Of a stretch of 64,000 nt of DNA, positions 50,658 through 58,561 are shown piece by piece. The DNA is from Brasenia schreberi. Its lineage: Eukaryota > Streptophyta > Magnoliopsida > Nymphaeales > Cabombaceae. Each line of letters starts with the position of its first letter. Position 1 is the first letter of the stretch. The stretch lies in NCBI GenBank assembly GCA_036023115.1, contig JAYKKT010000076.1:2976001-3040000 (forward strand). Direction: 5' to 3'. The notes beneath the pieces are model-generated. The model ran no database searches. It saw only the letters and a list, made by a program, of their open reading frames with translations, and was not told the DNA's origin. A program made the position numbers and the translations under genes.

Positions 50658-51385
50658 AGCCCTTACTCGGGTCTGGCAAATAAGAGCGAAGGCTCAATGT
50701 GGGTGCGTGCTTGAATCGAAAGACTTACACACGACATGAAATTAAACCCAAATATAAATTGCAGTAGGGCCTTGACTAAGGTCTTGGGAGTAAGAGCGAA
50801 GGCTCAATGTGTGTGAGAGTGCTTGAATTGAAGTACTACACACACGACATAAATGAAACCCAAATATAACTGCAATAAGGCCTTTACTAAGGTCTTGGGA
50901 GTAAGAGCGAAGGCTCAATGTGTGTGAAAGTGCTTGAATTGAAAGACTTACTCACACGACAAGAAATAAAACCCAAATAGTATAGGTCGGCCCTTACTTG
51001 GGTCTTTCAAATAAGAGCGAAAGCTCAATGTGTGTGAGAGTGTTTAAATGGAAAGAGTTACTCACACGACATGAAATGAAACCCAAATAGTATAGGTCGG
51101 CCCTTACTTGGGTCTTTCAAATAAGAGCGAAAGCTCAATGTGTGTGAGAGTGTTTAAATTGAAAGACTTACTCACACGACATGAAATGAAACCCAAATAG
51201 TATAGGTCGGCCCTTACTTGGGTCTTTCAAATAAGAGCGAAAGCTCAATGTGTGTGAGAGTGTTTAAATTGAAAGACTTACTCACACGACATGAAATGAA
51301 ACCCAAATAGTATAGGTCGGCCCTTACTTGGGTCTTTCAAATAAGAGCGAAAGCTCAATGTGTGTGAGAGTGTTCGAATTGAAAG
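50658..51385 (-). repeat. Tandem array of about 110-bp units in the 3' LTR of D
   Basis: Seven units start near 50658, 50766, 50877, 50987, 51097, 51207 and 51317; the last four are nearly identical with an exact 110-bp period. Each unit carries a GAGC...GCTC stem-loop. Copies of the same array are in every LTR of this family in the window. Confidence 0.93.
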
Positions 51386-51618
51386 ACAACGCACCCAACT
51401 TAAACAAAACCCTTCGGAAATGAAATATATACGTACACTTATATATTAGGGGCTGATTAGGCCCGTGTGTGTTCAAAATTGTGCACGACTAAGAGAGTGC
51501 ACGTGTGTGGTTGTGCCAAGCCACGTTATTACAAGCGGGGGGAGACTATGCTCCGTTATTACAACCCCGTATCAAATTGAATTTCAAGCAAGTGTATGAC
51601 TAAAGACCGAGTTTAGAC

Positions 51619-51624
51619 ACTTAC
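51619..51624 (-). promoter_or_regulatory. Candidate 5' splice site in the 3' LTR of D
   Basis: Minus strand CTC followed by GTAAGTG, with the G of GT at 51624. Equivalent GTAAGT motifs lie at the same LTR position in six other LTR copies (1499, 6063, 22633, 28399, 30855, 46716). The 5' LTR counterpart is at 63147. Confidence 0.5.
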
Positions 51625-52970
51625 GAGTAGCTGGTCCGTAGAGGTCTTGCTTGAGCGTGGCCTTGGCTTTGGGCTGCCAACGGGAGCTCCGCGAAGGTAT
51701 GTGACCAAGGGTGCTGGCCGGCTGCAAATGGGGCGCGGGATAGACGCCTCGAAGGGGGCCGGTGGCAAGTAGGCGGCGCCTCCAAGTAGGGAGTTTAGAG
51801 TGGCTGAATAAGTGGGTCTTAGGGTCACTAGGGAAGTTAGGTACCTAGGGAAACTGGACCTAAAAGGTGAGCTAGTGGGAAGGCCAAAGAGGACACCTAG
51901 GGGGGGGTCGGCCGAATGGGAGATGGTGGCTAAGTAGTGGCCAGCCACTTGGGTTATCCTAGGTTCGGCTAGGCTTAGATGGTGGCGGCAAAGGGGCTGA
52001 GCTTAAGGGAAGGTGGGTGGCTAAGAGTGGAGAGGTGGTAGAGAGTGGCTTTGAGGGAGTTAGGGGGACTTACCGAATGGGGAGGAGTGGCGGATGGAGT
52101 GGGAGAGTGGCGGGCAGGTGGCTGTCGGCTGGTGGAATTGGGGGAAGATGGTGGCGTCCGGCTGGGGGGCAGTGGTGGTGGACGGAAGAGGGAAGGTGGC
52201 GGAGCAAGTGGCGGCTGGTGGAGGAGCTGGAGCTGCTGGGGAGTGGTCACGGCTGGATGGAAGGTGGGAGAAGGAGAGGGCCCGGCTGGGTGGTAGAGTG
52301 GTTCCCACTTGGAAAACCCGCCCACAATGAGGGGGGTTTAAATAGGGGATGGGTAGGTCGGTTAGGGCTGGGTTGTGGGTAGTGGTTAGGTGGTTTAGGT
52401 AGGGTAGTATGTAGATAAGGTGGGCTGGATGGGGTTGGGCCAGATATTTTAAAACTAGGGGTTTGGGAAAATCGTGGGCTAAGGGTGGTTTAGGGGTTTA
52501 GGGCTAGGTTAGGTGGTTGGGTTTTAGGGTGAGGTTTAGTGAGCTAGGTTAGGTGGTTTAGGCTAGGTTTAGGCTAGGATTAGGGAAATTAATCTAGGTT
52601 TAGGGAAGGATTAGGGGAGTGGGTTAGGTGATTAGGTTGGGATTAGGCCGGGATTAGGGAAGTGGGTTAGGTGATTAGGTTCAGATTAGGGGTGGATTAG
52701 GGGTTTAGGCTAGGTTTAGGCATTTTTGGCTAGGTTTAGGTGAAGGAGCTCCCTTAGCATGGCCCATAGACCTTGATCACCCCATGTTGGTGCAGCCCTA
52801 GGTTAGGTTTTAGCTAATTACAAGCTTAAACCCACTCAATTAGGCTAACCCACAAGATTAAACCCAAACTTGACACACAAGTCAAGCTTAATACAACACT
52901 CTTGATATTTTTCACCCCCACTCTCTCTCATGCCCAATATCCCACGTGAATTTCAAGTGGGCCCCACCTC

Positions 52971-52978
52971 CTTTTATG
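52971..52978 (-). promoter_or_regulatory. TATA-like box in the LTR of D
   Basis: CATAAAAG on the minus strand, about 600 bp into the LTR, at the position held by TATAAATA in the TTACA-ending subfamily. CACGTG follows about 25 bp downstream. Confidence 0.5.
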
Positions 52979-53056
52979 AGAAGGTGATGTGGGCCATGGA
53001 TATGGATATTGGATTGGATCTCTGGATCCAAATCCAAATCCAAGTCCACATATGGG

Positions 53057-53100
53057 TTTGGATTGGGATCTGGATATATATGGTCCAGATCCAATCCAAA
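53057..53100. promoter_or_regulatory. Long hairpin upstream of the LTR TATA-like box
   Basis: Arms 53057-53074 and 53084-53100 are complementary apart from one extra G, with a 9-nt spacer. The arms are built from GGATTGG and GGATCTGGA motifs. Present at the same place in the LTRs of B, C and G. Confidence 0.8.
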
Positions 53101-53579
53101 TTGAACTCTGACTCCTTCGAGCTGGGTTCGAGACGGACGATTTGTGCGGGGCCTGACAGCATCAGTACTCCGTCTGCGTTGGGTCTTCGCCAACATAGTC
53201 GTCCGCCTCCGTTTCTGCCTTCCGGAGATGACTTCAAATGCTTTTTTGATAAGAACAGGGTCTTGGACGTTCGAGATCCTGGGATGTGAATCAGATGCAA
53301 GAGTTGCTGTGCCGGGCTTGACAGGTGCTCCAGTTCCGGGCTCTTCTTGGCTCTCCTGGTCCTGTCTTGATCGGGCCAAGCCACTTTGGGGTTTCAAAAC
53401 ATGTTTTAAAAGGGTTTTCAAAAGCTATATTATATGTTTTTGAAAGATAAAGTTTAAAACATACATACAGGGTTTGTTTGGAAGGCTCCTGGGTTTCCAA
53501 ACTCAAAAATGGCCCTTTGGGGCTGCTTGTATAAAACCAGATTCGTTTAAGAAATTCGTGGGATTTCGGGGTGTTTACA

Positions 53580-53592
53580 GATGCCCCTCTTT
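53580..53592 (-). other. Polypurine tract of element D
   Basis: AAAGAGGGGCATC on the minus strand, directly before the 3' LTR; plus-strand DNA priming site. Same sequence in element B (24460-24472). Confidence 0.85.
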
Positions 53593-54752
53593 GGCCTTGT
53601 CCAAATCGATTTGGATAAGGGCAAAGATGACAAACACCCCTTTTAATGTCTCCCTAGATCTAGCCACGAAGAATATGGGATCGTCCCATTTTAGCAAAAT
53701 CTCAATTTTACAAACTCTGGTAGGAGGAGATATCACGCCAAAGGGTTCACTTATGGAATCTGGTCCTAAATGGGATCATGTTCATGCAAGTACCATGCGT
53801 GGAATGCAGATGACATGGGTGTGGTGCCAAGAGTGGCGACCTCCCAGAGACCAGGTGTGGTCGAACTCTAGAGACTTACAAGGCCTACTGCTCCAAGTGA
53901 GCAAAAACCCTATGCTGTTCGATGTTCGGTTTTTAAAACTTATTTACAAAAGCTATTTACAAAAGGGACAACTGTCTTGAGTCTCGATCCTAAGGATCTC
54001 AAGCTCTTCGTGCTTGCCCTTGTTTGAGTCTTAACACTCGCTTATCTAGCGGAGGTTTTATAAGAAAACAAGCTTCATTTCAAATCCCTACGCCTTACTC
54101 GAAACGTCGAATTCTCAAACAAGATGAAATTCAAGTAAGTAAATCCTGTTTTTACTTTAGGATTCCTCAAAATGAACCATGCTTTAGCTTGGGATAAGCC
54201 TGGGATGGGAAAGAGATACCACGGTCCCTTCTGAAGCGTCCCGTGGTTTGAGGCATAGAAGGCGGAAAACTGCTCTTTTTGAGCTTTTTGGCCTCTTTTT
54301 CCTTTTTTCCATAGAGGGTCTCCCTTTGGGAGTATTTTTTCTTTAATCCCTCTTTTTCATAAGAGAATCGATTTTTCTTTTTAAAGTCTGGTTTCTTTCT
54401 TTTGGAAAGAGACTTTAAATGGGAAATTCCCTTTTGGTTTTGGGCCTTTGTTTTCCTTTTGGAAGGAGAAGAGAAGAGGGGAGGACTTATCCCAAGCATA
54501 CACTCGATCCATTCCAGATCAGCCTATTTAGAAATAGCACGTACTACTTGCAAGTATCTTGCTATGTTGAACTAGGCCTTTCTTTGTAAGATGAAGGATT
54601 TTGAAATGCAACCACGATTTTGAAAACTCCACTCTTTCACAAGTGCGAATTCTCTCACTTAGGGTCACACGAGTTCGCCTTTGCACCTTATTCACATGTC
54701 TCAGGGCAGCTATCCCTCCAAAATTTTCGAAAACTGGAATTTAATCCAGATC
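53593..54752 (-). mobile_element. 3' UTR of element D
   Basis: 1.2 kb between pol and the polypurine tract. A lysine-rich 110-codon frame (54167-54499, minus) is open here but is broken in the older copies in G and B, so I do not call it a gene. Confidence 0.75.
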
Positions 54753-57700
54753 CTACACATGATACTTCTTTAAGTATTGAATATTGATAGGATCTGCTAA
54801 ATTCCTACCTTCTACATCGATCAACCAATACGAATTGTTCGTAGTGGTTGCTCGTACAACATAGGGTCCATCCCAGTTGGGGCGCCACTTGCCTAGGGGG
54901 TGTGGGCCACGATGGTGGATGGTTTTCAAGACCAGATCTCCCACTTCAAAGTGGCGAGGTCTCATGTGTTTGCTATAATGTCGGGCTATCCTTTGCCGGT
55001 ATGCACGAGCATGATCCATGGCAAGGAGTCGCCTCTCATCTAGCAAATCTAGTTCGGCCATCCTAGCGTGCTGAAGCGTCTCTAGGGGGAGGTCGAGTGC
55101 AATGGATGTATGGAATGAATGCAGTTGGGTATGAATGGGAAGAATGGCGTTTGTGCCATAGACCAATTCGAATGGTGTGGCATTCGTGGGAGTCCGGATG
55201 GAAGTCCTATAAGCCCATAAGGCTTCATCCAGCTTCTCATGCCACCTCCTACCCTTCTCTAAGGTCTTCTCAATGATACCAATGAGAGTCTTGTTTGTGG
55301 CTTCGGCTTGGCCGTTGCCTTGAGGGTAGTAGGGCGAGGAGAAGTGGTGAGTTATGCCATACGTGTTGCACAACTTAACCATCCGCTCGTTCTTGAATGG
55401 GGTACCATTATCAGACACAAGGTCTCGTGGAACCCCAAATCGAGCCAAGATATTCCTCCGGATGAAAGCCACCACATGTTGCCCCATTACATTCGTTAGG
55501 GAAATGGCTTCCACCCACTTGGAGAAATACTCCGTGGCTGCTAAAATAAAACGATGCCCATTCGAGGCCTTTGGAAATATGGGGCCTACAATGTCAAACG
55601 CCCACATGGTAAATGGCCAGGGGCTGACCACGGAATGCAATGCAGATGAAGGGATATGAATGGCGTGCCCATGCACTTGACATGGATGACACTTTCTAAC
55701 ATGATCGTGACAATCCTTTTTCAGGGTGGACCAAAAATAACCCCCTCTAAGTATTTTCATCGCCATCATGTTGGCATTAACATGACCTCCACATTCTCCG
55801 TCGTGGAACTCGTGCATCACTACCCTAGCCTCCTCTAGGTCGATACACCTAAGCAGAATGCCGGTAAAACTCTTTTTGTATAAGACCCCACCCAGAATGG
55901 TGTATCGGGTCGAAATCTTACGAATGAATGCCCTATCTTTGGATGTGGCATCCTCGGTGAATCCCCCATTTTCTAAAAATCGTTTTATGTCATAGAACCA
56001 GGGTTTTTCAATAGACTCTGGGTTGTTTTGGCAAATATCCAAGTCGTGTGTGGATGGCTGGGGCGCATGCCATATTTCCAAAGATCTGGTCCCTGAAATG
56101 GGATCGACCTTCAGGGCTGAACCCAAGGAGGAGAGGGCATCGGCGATGCCATTGTCCTCTCTTCCCACGTGTGTGAGCTTACACGACTGGAAGGATTGGA
56201 CCAATCGAGTGGCCAACTCGTGATATGGAAGTAGTTTCTCATTACGTACTTGCCAAATTTTTAAAACCTGGTTTATGACAAGGAGTGAATCTCCAAAGAC
56301 CTCGATGCATGATGCCCCTAGAGTTTTCGAAATCCTTAAGCCTTGTATGAGTGCTTCATACTCAGCTACGTTGTTGGAACATTCGAAATCTAAGCGGACT
56401 GCTATGGGAATCTCGCCCTTTTCAGGGGAGATTAGGATGATCCCAGCACCAGCCCCTCGTTGGTTTCGTGCCCCGTCGAAGTGCATCTTCCACACTTGGT
56501 TTTCGAAAGAATTTGCCAAGATGTGGTTTTGAAAATGGTTTTGCAATATGCCTTCATCAGGCATTTTGACAAGAGTGGGATATGCGTCCTCCAAAGGGAA
56601 GTCAGCCACATAATCTGCTAGGGCTTGCCCTTTAACGGAGATCTGGTGATGGTATTTTAGATCATACTCCATTAGAAGGAGTTGCCATTTGCCCAATCTA
56701 CCCGTGAGAATGGGTTTTTCGAACAAGTGCTTGATTGGATCAAGCTTGGACACTATCCAGATCTCATGATCTAGGAAGTAGTGTCTGAATTTCTGGCAGG
56801 CCCAGACTAGGGCCAAGCACGTCTTCTCCATGGCTTGATAATTTCGTTCATAAGCCAAGAGAGTTTTCGAAATATAGTAGATGGCATACTCCTTATGGGT
56901 GTCATCCTCGTATTGAGCCAACAAGGCTCCTAAAGCGTTTACATGCACGGAGATGTATAATAAAAGCGGTTTTCCTTGTTTTGGAGGATTCAAAACGGGG
57001 GGATTAACCAAGTATGTCTTTAGTCTCTCGAAGGACTTTTGGCATTCGTCATCCCATAAGAATTTCGTACCCTTCCTCAACAGTTTGTTGAAGGGTTCGC
57101 ATCTAGTTGCCAGATTCGATATGAATCGGCGCACAGATTGTAATCGACCCTGGAGGCTACGGACTTGGGTGAGATTGGAGGGTGGAGCCATGTCTATGAT
57201 GGCTCGACACTTAGAGGGGTCGACTTCTATTCCCCTTTGGCTCACCATAAAGCCTAGAAGCTTTCCTGATTCTACCCCGAACACACATTTTTGAGGGTTT
57301 AGCTTTACTTTGTAAAGCCTAAGCCTTTCGAAAATTTTTTGTAAGCATTCGATATGGGTGCATCGGGTTTTGGATTTTGCCAAGAGATCATCTACATACA
57401 CTTCTACAAGCTCGTGAATTTGATCATGGAAGATCGTGTTCATGGCTCGTTGGTATGTTGCGCCGACATTTTTCAAACCAAAGGGCATGACTGTATAGCA
57501 GTACGTGCCCCATGGGGTTGTGAAGGCGGTCTTACCCTGATCTCGTGGACTTAGTTTGATTTGATTATAGCCTGAATAGCCATCCATAAATGAAAACATT
57601 TCATGATTTGCAGTACTATCGACTATCAAATCTATGTTTGGTAAAGGATAATTATCCTTTGGAGTGACTTTATTCAGGTTTCTGAAATCGATGCATATTC

Positions 57701-58439
57701 GAATTTTCCCATTGGTTTTTCGAACTACAACGATATTTGACAACCAATCAGAATACGCAATGGGTTTTATAAATCCGGCTTTTAGCAGATCTTTTAAACC
57801 CTCTTTGACTTGCGTGTGTACATTCGGGTGTATTTTCCTAAGCTTCTGCTTTATTGGTTTTACACCTACATCTAAGGGAAGACGATGCTCGACTATGCTG
57901 GGATCTATGCCCGGCATGTCTTCATACGTCCATGCAAACACATCTAAATAGGTTCGTAGAAATGCAATGAATGCTAACTTTTCAGTTTCATGCAAGCATG
58001 CGCCTATCTTGATGGTTTTGGGATTGGAATCATCCCCTAGGTTCACCTCTACGAAATCTCCTCCTACTGATTGGGAAGGTCTTTCAAAATCGAGAATTCT
58101 ATGAAATTCTGGGAGCTCAGAAGTGGGATCTTCCTCAAGGGGATCCACTTCTGGGCTTCGATCATTCTCGTGGGCTATAGACCCGAGGGAACTTGATGCG
58201 TGATTTTCAAAATAACCTGGTTTTGTACTTGGATTTTCAAGTGATTTCGAAACTTTTGGTCTGGCTATGCAGACGACGTTTCTTTCGAAATCCTTTTCTT
58301 TCGCCAAAGTCCTACCAGGAGCGGCTATGTACAAAATCTTTTTGGTATTTTCCAAATTTTCGATTTTTTTGGGTTTTTGTAAAACAAGAACTTTGGGAAC
58401 TATACAAAGCACACTTTTTTCGAGTTTTTGCTTTTCCAT
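54753..58439 (-). CDS. Pol polyprotein of element D: RT, RNase H, second RNase H, integrase (1,228 aa)
   Basis: Starts at ATG 58439 after an A-rich leader. RT about residues 200-390: WLSNIVVVRKTNGKIR, FRNLNKVTPKDNYPLP, MPFGLKNVGATYQR, active site VYVDDLL (about 348). First RNase H about 480-600 reads LLLYISVHVNALGALL where Ty3 enzymes have a catalytic Asp, so it looks inactive. Second RNase H about 650-775: HFDGARNQRGAGAG, NNVAEYEALIQGL, FGDSLLVINQV, REDNGIADALSSL, keeping the acidic residues. Integrase: zinc-binding HEFH...CHPCQ (about 865-915), core Asp in WAFDIVGP (about 949), Asp in VSDNGTPF (about 1010), Glu in QGNGQAEATN (about 1042), then a C-terminal region ending KKYHV. No internal stop. 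Makes and inserts element DNA. Confidence 0.96.
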   Translation of the reverse strand: MEKQKLEKSVLCIVPKVLVLQKPKKIENLENTKKILYIAAPGRTLAKEKDFERNVVCIARPKVSKSLENPSTKPGYFENHASSSLGSIAHENDRSPEVDPLEEDPTSELPEFHRILDFERPSQSVGGDFVEVNLGDDSNPKTIKIGACLHETEKLAFIAFLRTYLDVFAWTYEDMPGIDPSIVEHRLPLDVGVKPIKQKLRKIHPNVHTQVKEGLKDLLKAGFIKPIAYSDWLSNIVVVRKTNGKIRICIDFRNLNKVTPKDNYPLPNIDLIVDSTANHEMFSFMDGYSGYNQIKLSPRDQGKTAFTTPWGTYCYTVMPFGLKNVGATYQRAMNTIFHDQIHELVEVYVDDLLAKSKTRCTHIECLQKIFERLRLYKVKLNPQKCVFGVESGKLLGFMVSQRGIEVDPSKCRAIIDMAPPSNLTQVRSLQGRLQSVRRFISNLATRCEPFNKLLRKGTKFLWDDECQKSFERLKTYLVNPPVLNPPKQGKPLLLYISVHVNALGALLAQYEDDTHKEYAIYYISKTLLAYERNYQAMEKTCLALVWACQKFRHYFLDHEIWIVSKLDPIKHLFEKPILTGRLGKWQLLLMEYDLKYHHQISVKGQALADYVADFPLEDAYPTLVKMPDEGILQNHFQNHILANSFENQVWKMHFDGARNQRGAGAGIILISPEKGEIPIAVRLDFECSNNVAEYEALIQGLRISKTLGASCIEVFGDSLLVINQVLKIWQVRNEKLLPYHELATRLVQSFQSCKLTHVGREDNGIADALSSLGSALKVDPISGTRSLEIWHAPQPSTHDLDICQNNPESIEKPWFYDIKRFLENGGFTEDATSKDRAFIRKISTRYTILGGVLYKKSFTGILLRCIDLEEARVVMHEFHDGECGGHVNANMMAMKILRGGYFWSTLKKDCHDHVRKCHPCQVHGHAIHIPSSALHSVVSPWPFTMWAFDIVGPIFPKASNGHRFILAATEYFSKWVEAISLTNVMGQHVVAFIRRNILARFGVPRDLVSDNGTPFKNERMVKLCNTYGITHHFSSPYYPQGNGQAEATNKTLIGIIEKTLEKGRRWHEKLDEALWAYRTSIRTPTNATPFELVYGTNAILPIHTQLHSFHTSIALDLPLETLQHARMAELDLLDERRLLAMDHARAYRQRIARHYSKHMRPRHFEVGDLVLKTIHHRGPHPLGKWRPNWDGPYVVRATTTNNSYWLIDVEGRNLADPINIQYLKKYHV

Positions 58440-58561
58440 TGTTTTTGGTTTTTCTTGTTTTTCGATTTTTTTTTTTTTTTTTATTTTAAGTTTTCAAATG
58501 TTTTTGGTATTTTTAGAAAAAGGGATCTTCCGTCATACCTACAAAGGGAAAACACTATGGG
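58440..58561 (-). other. Spacer between gag-protease and pol with a 17-A homopolymer
   Basis: 122 nt; the two ORFs are in different frames. On the minus strand it contains 17 consecutive A (58466-58482) and then an A-rich run up to the pol ATG (context ACAATGG). No stop-free overlap exists, so pol needs reinitiation, internal entry, splicing or slippage. Confidence 0.8.

Larger units (their letters stand above)
50067..53579 (-). mobile_element. 3' LTR of element D (3,513 bp)
   Basis: Minus-strand order: terminus TGTAAACACC (53579), hairpin (53057-53100), TATA-like box (52971-52978), CACGTG (52943-52948), TTAGG-rich telomere-like stretch read on the plus strand (about 52490-52740), proline-codon-like GC-rich stretch, GTAAGT (51624), tandem array (50658-51385), 14-bp unit repeats (about 50583-50635), terminus CTACA (50067). 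Confidence 0.95.

Noticed and set aside
53474..53980. 168-codon plus-strand frame as an antisense ORF of the Tat element
   Set aside because: It crosses the LTR/PPT border, and the counterparts in other copies are broken at different points.
54167..54499. Lysine-rich 110-codon frame after pol in element D as an extra element gene
   Set aside because: The same region in G (about 49430-49760) and B (about 25080-25400) has no matching open frame; composition is A-rich.
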